DNA of 18,816 bases, from contig JAGLWP010000008.1 in the NCBI GenBank assembly GCA_023133375.1, positions 1 to 18,816 on the forward strand. The letters run 5' to 3'. This stretch comes from Candidatus Pacearchaeota archaeon. Lineage in GTDB: Archaea > Nanobdellota > Nanobdellia > Pacearchaeales > GW2011-AR1. Made by a program: the position numbers and the translations under genes. The notes under the pieces are model-generated. The model was not told where the DNA came from. It saw only the letters and a list, made by a program, of their open reading frames with translations, and searched no databases. Shown piece after piece: positions 7,922 through 13,612 of the stretch (its first letter is position 1; each line of letters begins with the position of its first letter).

Positions 7922-8291
7922 CTTTATATTTCTCCATAATTTCTTCAGGAACATCTCCGCTCAATTGTCCTTCAATTCTATAACTATCTAAATCTTCATG
8001 ATGAGTCGAAATTTCAAGTATAACAGAATTTTCTAATCCACTAAATCTATGCAACATTCCAGGATTTATTCTTACAACATCATTCTCTCCCATAACTCTT
8101 ATTTCCTTATTAAATTCCATTAATACTCTCCCTCTCTCAATATAAAAAGTTTCATCTTTATCTTTATGGAAATGCAAACTACATCTTTTTCCTTTTTTAA
8201 GTATTAACTTTTTTCCACAATAATTATCAGTATTCGCTACCCATACTTCCTTGCCCCAAACTTTTAAAACTTCTTTAACCATTTCATACAT
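7914..8291 (-). CDS. Single-domain cupin
   Basis: The start was set at the ATG at 8291 (MYEMVKEVLK, 125 aa) because AAGGAGG lies 9 nt upstream; the longer frame from 8348 would add an unlikely basic stretch read from the gyrB end. Cupin motif 1 is clear in SLHFHKDKDETFYIERG (metal ligands H40, H42, E47). Motif 2 is NPGMLHRFSG with H81. The sequence resembles sugar-isomerase type cupins (mannose-6-phosphate isomerase or D-lyxose ketol-isomerase groups), so a sugar or sugar-phosphate ligand is possible but unproven. It overlaps the gyrB stop by 8 nt and the zinc-ribbon start by 8 nt, so it is firmly embedded in the gyrase operon. Confidence 0.8.
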   Translation of the reverse strand: MYEMVKEVLKVWGKEVWVANTDNYCGKKLILKKGKRCSLHFHKDKDETFYIERGRVLMEFNKEIRVMGENDVVRINPGMLHRFSGLENSVILEISTHHEDLDSYRIEGQLSGDVPEEIMEKYKDA

Positions 8292-10170
8292 CAAGATTTG
8301 CCTCCTTCGCATTCTCAGCAATAAACTCCTTTCTCCCTTGAACATCATTCCCCATCAACATTGAAAACGTCCTGTCTGCTTCAACCGCATCTTCTATAAA
8401 TATTTTCTTAATCTTTCTTGTTTGAGGATTCATTGTCGTACTCCACAACTGCTGCAAACTCATCTCCCCCAAACCCTTAAATCTTGTAACATTAGAAGTC
8501 CCAAGTTTTTCAGTTATTTTCTTAAGCTCCTCGTCTGAATAAACATAATAATCTTTTTTCTTTCTTACTCTGTACAACGGAGGAAGAGCAACATAAACAT
8601 TCCCATTCTCAATTAATTTTGGCATAAATCTAAAAAAGAATGTTAACAAAAGAGTTTTAATATGCTCGCCATCAACATCTGCGTCTGTCATAATCACAAT
8701 CTTCTTATATCTCAATTTCTCAATATTAAACTGTTCACCAACACCAGCCCCAATTGCAGTAATCATATTCATTATTTCTTCACTAGATAATGCTCTCGCA
8801 GGATTAGATTTCTCAACATTTAAAATTTTTCCTTGAATTGGTAAAATAGCTTGATTCTCCTTGTTCCTCGCTTGTTTAGCCGAACCTCCAGCACTCTCTC
8901 CCTCAACAATATAAAGCTCTGTATTGTCTGATTTTTTATTTGAACAATCAGCAAGTTTCCCAGGCAAACCGCCAAGGGAAAATACACTCTTCCTTCTAAC
9001 CAAATCTTTGGCTTTTTTAGCAGCCATTCTGGCTCTTGCAGCATCTATAGCTTTTGAAAGAATCTTCTTGGCAATAGAAGGATTTTCTTCAAAAAATTCT
9101 GATAAAGCACTAGTAACCATAGAATCAACAAAACCTTTAACCTCACTATTTCCTAATTTAGTTTTTGTTTGTCCTTCAAATTGAGGGTCTGGAATCTTTA
9201 TACTTATAATAGAAGTAATCCCTTCTCTTACATCGTCGCCCAATATAGAATCATTCTTTAACATTCCTTTCTTCCTTGCACAATCATTAACAACCCGCGT
9301 CAAGGCCGTCTTAAATCCCGAAACATGTGTGCCCCCCTCAACAGTATTTATAGTATTAACAAAACCAAAAATATTTTCCTGATAACTATTATTATACTGA
9401 ATAGCAACTTCAATTATGGTGTGATTCATTTCTCTTTTGAAATAAATTGGCTTGTGCAATGGTTCTTTTGTTTTATTAACCCATTTCACAAATTCAATAA
9501 GCCCCCCGGAAGCCAAAAATTCTTCTTTCTTGTTTTTTATTTCATCCCGTAAAACAATTCTTAAACCTGCATTCAAAAAAGCAATTTCTCTGAACCTTGT
9601 TTCTAAAACTTTATAATCAAAAACAATAGTTGAAAAAATCTGTTCATCTGGCCAAAAAATAATTTTCGTTCCAGTATCAGCCCTGTCGCATTTACCAACA
9701 ACCTTAAGTTTTGTTTTAGCATCCCCACGGGAATATTCCTGCCTGTAAATCTTTCCCTCTCTTTTAATTTCTATTATAAACTTTTTTGAAAGAGCATTCA
9801 CAACACTTATACCAACTCCATGCAAACCTCCAGAAATCATGTAAGATTTTTTGTCAAATTTCCCTCCAGCATGAAGCTTTGTTAATGCAACTTGAACCGC
9901 AGAAACTTTATAAATCGGATGAATATCCACAGGAATTCCACGCCCATCATCCTCAATAGTAGCTGACCCGTCTTTATTCAAAGAAACATTTATTTTTTTG
10001 CAATATCCCGCCAAAGCTTCATCAACAGAATTATCAACAGCCTCATAAATCAAATGATGCAAACCATCTCCGCTAGTACTGCCTATGTACATGCTTGGCC
10101 TTTTTCTTACTCCTTCCAAACCTTCAAGCACTTTTATTTTCTCTGCACTATATTTCTCTATCATTTTCAT
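8284..10170 (-). CDS. gyrB: DNA gyrase subunit B
   Basis: This is the ATPase and TOPRIM subunit of gyrase. The 628 residues are typical of gyrases lacking the large E. coli insertion. The GHKL domain has E43 (catalytic base) and N47 in YEAVDNSVDEAL, DDGRGIP at 74-80, and the GLHGVG lid. QTKTKLGN is the ATP-sensing loop. The TOPRIM part has VEGESAGGSAKQ (the common EGDSA appears as EGESA, a conservative change) and TDADVDGEH. The C-terminus ends in a MGNDVQGRKEFI tail that contacts GyrA. The ATG at 10170 gives the normal N-terminus with RKRPSMYIG. It heads the operon with a leader of about 65 nt and no obvious Shine-Dalgarno site. Confidence 0.97.
   Translation of the reverse strand: MKMIEKYSAEKIKVLEGLEGVRKRPSMYIGSTSGDGLHHLIYEAVDNSVDEALAGYCKKINVSLNKDGSATIEDDGRGIPVDIHPIYKVSAVQVALTKLHAGGKFDKKSYMISGGLHGVGISVVNALSKKFIIEIKREGKIYRQEYSRGDAKTKLKVVGKCDRADTGTKIIFWPDEQIFSTIVFDYKVLETRFREIAFLNAGLRIVLRDEIKNKKEEFLASGGLIEFVKWVNKTKEPLHKPIYFKREMNHTIIEVAIQYNNSYQENIFGFVNTINTVEGGTHVSGFKTALTRVVNDCARKKGMLKNDSILGDDVREGITSIISIKIPDPQFEGQTKTKLGNSEVKGFVDSMVTSALSEFFEENPSIAKKILSKAIDAARARMAAKKAKDLVRRKSVFSLGGLPGKLADCSNKKSDNTELYIVEGESAGGSAKQARNKENQAILPIQGKILNVEKSNPARALSSEEIMNMITAIGAGVGEQFNIEKLRYKKIVIMTDADVDGEHIKTLLLTFFFRFMPKLIENGNVYVALPPLYRVRKKKDYYVYSDEELKKITEKLGTSNVTRFKGLGEMSLQQLWSTTMNPQTRKIKKIFIEDAVEADRTFSMLMGNDVQGRKEFIAENAKEANLDV
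8301..8307 (-). promoter_or_regulatory. Shine-Dalgarno site for the cupin gene
   Basis: The minus strand reads AAGGAGG with a 9-nt spacer to the ATG at 8291. It lies within the last codons of gyrB and decides the cupin start. Confidence 0.7.
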
Positions 10171-10219
10171 TTTAGAAAGGACTAGCCAAGATTCAACAAA
10201 TTTGGGGTAATTTTGTGAC

Positions 10220-10236
10220 TAGATTTCCTCAATCTA
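10220..10236 (-). promoter_or_regulatory. Stem-loop in the gyrB leader
   Basis: The minus strand reads TAGATT-GAGGA-AATCTA, a 6-bp stem with a 5-nt loop. From the TATA box at 10259-10266 the predicted transcription start is near 10237, which would place this hairpin at the very 5' end of the gyrase mRNA. Two TTACCCC copies (10204-10210 and 10249-10255) flank it. Confidence 0.35.
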
Positions 10237-10258
10237 TGCCTAAAAAACGGGGTAAACC

Positions 10259-10266
10259 TTTATAAA
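10259..10266 (-). promoter_or_regulatory. TATA box for the gyrase operon
   Basis: TTTATAAA lies about 92 nt upstream of the gyrB ATG. A start about 25 nt downstream leaves a leader of some 65 nt, unlike most other genes here, which look leaderless. Confidence 0.6.
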
Positions 10267-10297
10267 CTTTTCTACAGAAAAATTAGATTTGTCGTCG

Positions 10298-10316
10298 ATA
10301 AAAAGAAAAAAGAAGA
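10298..10316 (-). terminator. T-rich terminator after L24e
   Basis: Directly after the L24e stop, the minus strand has a run of T with a few C (CTTCTTTTTTCTTTTTATC). Archaeal RNA polymerase terminates on such T tracts without a hairpin. It separates the ribosomal operon from the gyrase promoter. Confidence 0.45.
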
Positions 10317-10484
10317 TTATTCAACTCTCTTAGATTTTTTAATCCACCTAACTTTTCGCCGCTTCATCAACATATTTTTTCTGCATTTTGAAGAACACAA
10401 ATATTTCACACTTCCATCTTTAGAAACTAAAGTCAATCCCTTTGGGGGTTCATACATCTTTCCGCAATAAACACATTTAGGCAT
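10317..10484 (-). CDS. rpl24e: Ribosomal protein L24e
   Basis: This is a zinc-finger protein of the large ribosomal subunit. The 55 residues start MPKCVYCGKMYEPPKG and contain CxxC near the N-terminus and CSSKC later (CX2C...CX3C), then the basic tail RRKVRWIKKSKR. The ATG at 10484 was chosen over an upstream TTG because it matches the family N-terminus and has GGGAG 9 nt upstream. It follows L7Ae and S28e, the classic archaeal order, but the nucleoside diphosphate kinase that often comes next is absent. Its Shine-Dalgarno site lies in the loop of a hairpin touching the start codon. Confidence 0.9.
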   Translation of the reverse strand: MPKCVYCGKMYEPPKGLTLVSKDGSVKYLCSSKCRKNMLMKRRKVRWIKKSKRVE

Positions 10485-10602
10485 GCGAGGACACTCCCTG
10501 TTTTCCTCGCGCTCCTTCCTCAAAACACTGAAGGGCGATATTCTTTAATTGCCTCCGACAAATATCGCATATATACAAAGACAAATTTATTTTATTTTTC
10601 AT
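10479..10602 (-). CDS. Possible 41-aa coupled ORF between S28e and L24e
   Basis: An open frame starts at an ATG overlapping the S28e stop (TAATG) and ends in a TAA overlapping the L24e start (ATGCCTAA), filling the gap exactly. It has GGGAG 10 nt upstream of its ATG. The peptide begins MKNKINLSLYICDICRRQ and has a CxxC plus a later cysteine, so metal binding is conceivable. I do not recognise it. The alternatives are that it is a chance frame or a leader peptide that couples L24e translation to S28e. Confidence 0.35.
10485..10510 (-). promoter_or_regulatory. Hairpin presenting the L24e Shine-Dalgarno
   Basis: GCGAGG and CCTCGC form a perfect 6-bp, mostly GC stem with a 14-nt loop. The loop holds GGGAG (10494-10498), and the stem ends at the base before the L24e ATG. 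Such a structure could set or regulate initiation of L24e. Confidence 0.4.
10535..10568 (-). repeat. 8-bp inverted repeat in the S28e-L24e gap
   Basis: GCGATATT and AATATCGC are a perfect inverted repeat around an 18-nt loop. On the transcribed strand the loop contains CGGAGG. Together with the hairpin at 10485-10510 it makes the gap strongly structured. Confidence 0.4.
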
Positions 10603-10892
10603 TATGTATATACTCCCTTTGTTACTTTAGATTTAATTCTTCTTGCTTCAATTTCAGTTTCCCTTAACATAAGTATATCGCCAACCTTAATTGGTCCTTT
10701 AACATTTCTTCTCATATTTCTCCCCTTATCTTTACCTTCCTGAACTAAACATTTAACCTGAATTACTTCCCCTCTAAATCCAGTTCTACCTATAATTTCT
10801 TCTACTAATGCAGGGACAGCAGTCTCCCCAAGAATTTTAGCACTTCCTTTAGACGCTTCTGATTGTCCTTGTTTAACCTTTTGTTGCTTCAT
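10602..10892 (-). CDS. rps28e: Ribosomal protein S28e
   Basis: This small-subunit ribosomal protein is an OB-fold of about 70 residues. The family core starts around residue 26: VPALVEEIIGRTGFRGEV, then EGKDKGRNMRRNVKGP, VGDILMLRETEIEARRI. The 96-aa product is longer because of a glutamine/lysine/serine-rich N-terminal extension, MKQQKVKQGQSEASKGS, that ordinary S28e lacks. The ATG at 10892 is one base past the L7Ae stop, which supports the long start by coupling; no other ATG lies before the core. Confidence 0.93.
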   Translation of the reverse strand: MKQQKVKQGQSEASKGSAKILGETAVPALVEEIIGRTGFRGEVIQVKCLVQEGKDKGRNMRRNVKGPIKVGDILMLRETEIEARRIKSKVTKGVYT

Positions 10893-10893
10893 T

Positions 10894-11193
10894 TTATTTC
10901 AAAGCTTCGACATCGCTTTTAGCTTCTCCAGCGTCAATAATTGCTACAGAAGAAGTAGGAACAGAAATATTAACCGCAATTCCAAGCTTTTGTTTACTAT
11001 CTGCTTCTTGGCAAGGAATTTCCTTCTCCTTACACAAAATAGGTATGTGCTGAACAATTTCTTTTGGCTCAACATCTGCAGCATAAACAACAAACTTCGC
11101 AGTACCTCTCTCGATTGCTTTAGTAACTTCGTTAGTTCCTTTCTCAATTTTTCCTGTTTTCGCAGCAGTCTCAATTAAATTATATACATCCAT
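10894..11193 (-). CDS. rpl7ae: Ribosomal protein L7Ae
   Basis: L7Ae binds kink-turns in 23S rRNA, box C/D and H/ACA guide RNAs and RNase P RNA. The diagnostic GTNEVTKAIERG element is at about 19-30, followed by FVVYAADVEPKEIVQHIPILC and the SVPTSSVAII segment. At 99 aa it lacks about 20 residues usually found before the first helix; the ATG at 11193 is the only sensible start. It leads the L7Ae - S28e - L24e operon, so its kink-turn binding could also autoregulate the operon, though I did not find a kink-turn in the leader. Confidence 0.93.
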   Translation of the reverse strand: MDVYNLIETAAKTGKIEKGTNEVTKAIERGTAKFVVYAADVEPKEIVQHIPILCKEKEIPCQEADSKQKLGIAVNISVPTSSVAIIDAGEAKSDVEALK

Positions 11194-11274
11194 TTTATTT
11201 TAATTCCAATAAGTGAATATGAAGAATAAATCCTCACTATTCGTTCATCGGATAAATTAAGATGAAAAAATTAG

Positions 11275-11284
11275 TTTATAAAAG
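11275..11284 (-). promoter_or_regulatory. TATA box for the L7Ae operon
   Basis: The minus strand reads CTTTTATAAAC about 85 nt upstream of the L7Ae ATG, predicting a leader of about 60 nt. Confidence 0.5.
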
Positions 11285-11339
11285 TTTTGTTAAATCAATT
11301 CACTAATGAAAAATGCTCGCTCACAAGTTCGCTCAAAAT

Positions 11340-11444
11340 AATAAATTATTAACAAAATAATTTTATTAATTACTTTTATCCTGACGAACCGAGCGTTTAG
11401 AATAGCGACAAATTAGGGATATCAATAACGACTATTCTGAGCGC
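11340..11444. repeat. Two adjacent hairpins between L7Ae and Kae1
   Basis: Bases 11340-11350 and 11356-11367 form an 11-bp AT stem with one bulge and an AACAA loop. Bases 11393-11405 (GCGTTTAGAATAG) and 11432-11444 (CTATTCTGAGCGC) form a 13-bp stem with two G-U pairs when read as plus-strand RNA. The GU pairs would be A-C mismatches on the minus strand. The second arm region also holds CCGAGCG, the core of the palindrome found inside Kae1. It may be a decayed repeat element or an unannotated plus-strand RNA. Confidence 0.4.
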
Positions 11445-11469
11445 GAGTTAAAAGCGAGGAGCAAATTTA

Positions 11470-12747
11470 TTATTTCCAAGTAACTTCAACATCATCAGTT
11501 CTCTGTCGAGGCTTGATATCAATCTTGCCCCGACATTCAGTGCTTGGGGGCCTCGAAGAGGTTCTCGCACCTCCTTGGTGTACACCGAGCGGTGCATTCA
11601 GTTTTTCTTTTATTCCTTTAGGCTCACCAGAGTCACCTGCTTGCAGGTTCTTGTGCCCTCCTTGGGTATCCCTTGGGGACTCAAACATTATCTCTCCCAA
11701 AAAAGCAATCATTGCCCCATTATCAACTAACAAAGATTTCTCAGGACAAAAAAATTTTGCATCTCTCTCCTTGCACATTATTTTGCACATTTCCTGCAAT
11801 CTAGAATTACAAGCAACACCCCCGCCTAAAAGCAATTCCGTCTTTCCTGTATGCGCTAAAGCCCTTTCAGCAACTTCAACCAGCATTGCAAAAACAGTTT
11901 CCTGCATACTAAAAGCTAAATCTTCAATTGTATATTCTTTTAGCTCGGCTTCGCCTCGCTTATTGTTTTGCTTAAAATTAGACTTTGTCAAAATTTTTCG
12001 CTTAATATTTTTTTTAAACGAAGAACATGACGAAGTCTGTTCTGAGTCAGACAATTGTGAGTGACTTTGGAACGAACCTAATTTCTGCCTCAAATTAGTA
12101 AGAATCCCTGATAAAACTATATCCATTCCCTTAACTTTATAAGGAAGTTCAATATAATTATTTCCTTTTTCTGCAAGCTCTTGAATTTTAGGCCCACCAG
12201 GAAAACCAATTCCAATTAATCTTGCAAAATTATCAATAAAATTCCCCACACCAATATCAAGCGTCTCCCCAAAAATCCGATATCTTCCGTCAGCATAAGC
12301 AATTACTTGCGTATTCGCTCCAGACACATAAAGCATAACAGGATCTTTTGGTCCAGTTGCCCCAGAATTCCGTGCTTTAGTGTATGCCGAGCGGCACTTC
12401 CCAATTTCTAAATGTGCCACGCAATGATTCACAGGAACAATTGGCTTTTTGAATTTCTCTGAAAGCTCTTTAGCAAATCTCATTCCTTCCAAAAGACACG
12501 GAGCCAAACCAGGTCCTTGTGAAAAAGCAATTGCATCAATATCTTCTTCTTTAATCTTTGCTTCGCTTAATGCCTCAGAATAAATTTCATGTTTGTTCTC
12601 CTGATGATGCTTTGCAGATTCCATAGGAATAATCCCTCCCTTCTCCGTCGTGTAAGCTCTTTTAACATTCGCCAAGATTCTGCAGTTTTTCACAATCCCA
12701 ACACCAAAAGTATGCGCAGTTGATTCTACACCTAAAACAATTGTCAT
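11470..12747 (-). CDS. kae1: Kae1, tRNA threonylcarbamoyl transferase of KEOPS
   Basis: Kae1 is the catalytic subunit that makes the t6A modification on tRNAs reading ANN codons. Conserved parts are all present: ESTAHTFGVGIV, the metal-binding HCVAH (H108, H112), LYVSGANTQV, DIGVGNFIDNFAR, GGGVACNSRL and VDNGAMIA (D342), ending DDVEVTWK. The family is about 325-340 aa; this one is 425 aa because of three inserts at about residues 118-131, 222-270 and 356-408. They lie between conserved blocks and leave every motif intact, so the protein may still work. The inserts are low-complexity, polar and differ in base composition from the gene. Bud32 is not fused. A TATA box lies 26 nt upstream. Confidence 0.95.
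   Translation of the reverse strand: MTIVLGVESTAHTFGVGIVKNCRILANVKRAYTTEKGGIIPMESAKHHQENKHEIYSEALSEAKIKEEDIDAIAFSQGPGLAPCLLEGMRFAKELSEKFKKPIVPVNHCVAHLEIGKCRSAYTKARNSGATGPKDPVMLYVSGANTQVIAYADGRYRIFGETLDIGVGNFIDNFARLIGIGFPGGPKIQELAEKGNNYIELPYKVKGMDIVLSGILTNLRQKLGSFQSHSQLSDSEQTSSCSSFKKNIKRKILTKSNFKQNNKRGEAELKEYTIEDLAFSMQETVFAMLVEVAERALAHTGKTELLLGGGVACNSRLQEMCKIMCKERDAKFFCPEKSLLVDNGAMIAFLGEIMFESPRDTQGGHKNLQAGDSGEPKGIKEKLNAPLGVHQGGARTSSRPPSTECRGKIDIKPRQRTDDVEVTWK
11524..11682 (-). repeat. In-frame insert 3 in Kae1, with internal repeats
   Basis: About 53 codons absent from ordinary Kae1, about 54% GC by hand count. CCAAGGAGG followed 4-5 nt later by AGAACCT occurs twice (11559-11582 and 11645-11668 on the minus strand). 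It also contains the palindromes ACCTGCTTGCAGGT and CACCGAGCGGTG (11583-11594). The encoded peptide is rich in G, S, P, R and T. Confidence 0.6.
11938..12084 (-). repeat. In-frame insert 2 in Kae1
   Basis: About 45-49 codons between the SGILTNLR block and EDLAFSMQE, where archaeal Kae1 usually has a short loop. The peptide is serine/glutamine-rich, then lysine-rich. It carries small inverted repeats such as GTCTG/CAGAC and GGC-GAA-GCC. It shares no long repeat with the other inserts. Confidence 0.5.
12355..12396 (-). repeat. In-frame insert 1 in Kae1
   Basis: About 12-14 extra codons (RSAYTKARNSGA) sit between HLEIGK and KDPVMLYVSG. The DNA contains the palindrome TGCCGAGCGGCA (12385-12396) followed on the coding strand by TACACTAAAG. 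This matches CACCGAGCGGTG followed by TACACCAAGG in insert 3, but is read in another frame. Confidence 0.55.
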
Positions 12748-12768
12748 AAAATAAAAATAAAGAAGTAG

Positions 12769-12778
12769 TATATAAAAT
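12769..12778 (-). promoter_or_regulatory. TATA box for Kae1
   Basis: The minus strand reads TTTTATATAC centred about 26 nt before the ATG at 12747, predicting a leaderless transcript. Confidence 0.55.
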
Positions 12779-12788
12779 TAATTAAAAA

Positions 12789-12953
12789 TTACTCAACCCA
12801 ATTCACTTTGGCAAAATCATGTTTTGTAGCAATTAGAATTAAGTCAATCAACCACCAAATTCCAAATCCTCCCATAATTAGCAACTTCAAGATTCCTGTT
12901 CCAACATATCCCATATAAAATCTATCTACTCCAATACTTCTAACTAAAAATAA
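12789..12953 (-). pseudogene. Truncated TM2-domain protein
   Basis: The minus strand encodes FLVRSIGVDRFYMGYVG and then GGFGIWWLIDLILIATKHD, the second half of a TM2 domain (DRFYxG and GIWWLIDL are its hallmarks). An in-frame TAA sits at 12954-12956, immediately before the leucine preceding FLV, and removes most of the first membrane helix. Upstream in the same frame the codons are hydrophobic (VLFFIFN), as if a stop arose within the helix. No ATG precedes the conserved part. It is probably a relic, or possibly read from a non-standard start. Confidence 0.55.
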
Positions 12954-12985
12954 TTAATTAAAAATAAAAAATAAAACACATTCTC

Positions 12986-13177
12986 TTATCTCTTTTTTTT
13001 TCTTGCAGGTTTTTTCTTCACTGCCTTCTTCTTTGCTGGTTTTTTCTTTACTGCTTTTTTCTTTTTTCTCTTTCCTCCACGAGACATCTTTGCTTCACAT
13101 ACATTACCACTGCCATCTACATAGTAAAGATAACCTGGCTTCCTTTTTATCACATTCTTTTTAACAACTTTTCCCAT
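12986..13177 (-). CDS. Small lysine-rich protein with histone H1-like tail
   Basis: The 63-aa protein has an ordered-looking N-terminus (VKKNVIKRKPGYLYYVDG, then NVCEAKM) and a tail of repeated AVKKKPAKKK units, like histone H1 tails. I recall similar N-terminal cores in other small archaea, but its function is unknown to me. The tail suggests binding to DNA or RNA. Unlike most first genes here it has a short leader with a strong Shine-Dalgarno site, AAAGGAGGT, ending 5 nt before the ATG. A TATA-like TTTTTAAAT lies near 13212-13220. Confidence 0.7.
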   Translation of the reverse strand: MGKVVKKNVIKRKPGYLYYVDGSGNVCEAKMSRGGKRKKKKAVKKKPAKKKAVKKKPARKKKR

Positions 13178-13182
13178 TTTTA

Positions 13183-13189
13183 CCTCCTT
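13183..13189 (-). promoter_or_regulatory. Strong Shine-Dalgarno for the lysine-rich protein
   Basis: The minus strand reads AAGGAGG with a 5-nt spacer to the ATG at 13177, a near-perfect match to the 16S 3' end. Confidence 0.7.
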
Positions 13190-13255
13190 TGTGTTTTTTA
13201 AATTAAAAATTTAAAAAGTTTTTGTTTACTATTATACATTATTTTAATCACTTAT

Positions 13256-13612
13256 CTATTTAAACCTTTTGGGAAACCCGTCGGTGACAAAGGAATTTAA
13301 TATCTTTTCATATTTTTTATTAATAGGAATTTCGAGAAGATTAAAATATGCGCTCGGCGACGATATTCTTGGAAAAAACGGTTTAACTTTTTTCATCCCT
13401 ATTACTTTATTTTCATTATCCAACCAAACAGCAAAAAAAGGAAAGAAAACAAAAAAAGAATGTATAGCCATTTTTGTTTTCTTCTTAAAACTAAACACCA
13501 AAGCATTTGCTTTTTCCCGACGACAAAACATTAATCCAATAATCTTCTCAAAACAATTACATCTTTTAACGTCAGAGATTTCAAGAATTTTATTATTAAA
13601 ATTAATTTTCAT
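13256..13612 (-). CDS. DUF192 family protein
   Basis: The 118-aa protein shows the DUF192 pattern: CFEKIIGLMFCRREKANALVF is the GLM-like start, then MAIHSFFVFFPFFAVWLD (the family's IHxxFVxFPIDVxFLD segment), then KVIGMKKVKPF and a C-terminal NLLEIP. The function of DUF192 is unknown. There is no signal peptide, so this copy is cytoplasmic. Its start overlaps the PIN-toxin end by 11 nt, so it is the third gene of the VapBC-like operon, though its link to the module may be only positional. Confidence 0.8.
   Translation of the reverse strand: MKINFNNKILEISDVKRCNCFEKIIGLMFCRREKANALVFSFKKKTKMAIHSFFVFFPFFAVWLDNENKVIGMKKVKPFFPRISSPSAYFNLLEIPINKKYEKILNSFVTDGFPKRFK

Noticed and set aside
7664..8348. 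Longer upstream starts for the zinc-ribbon (7954) and cupin (8348) genes.
   Set aside because: They read through neighbouring coding sequence and ignore SD-like sites (GGAG and AAGGAGG) at the internal starts 7921 and 8291.
11194..11469. Kink-turn in the L7Ae leader for autoregulation.
   Set aside because: No adjacent G-A pairs flanking a three-base bulge could be placed in the leader by eye.
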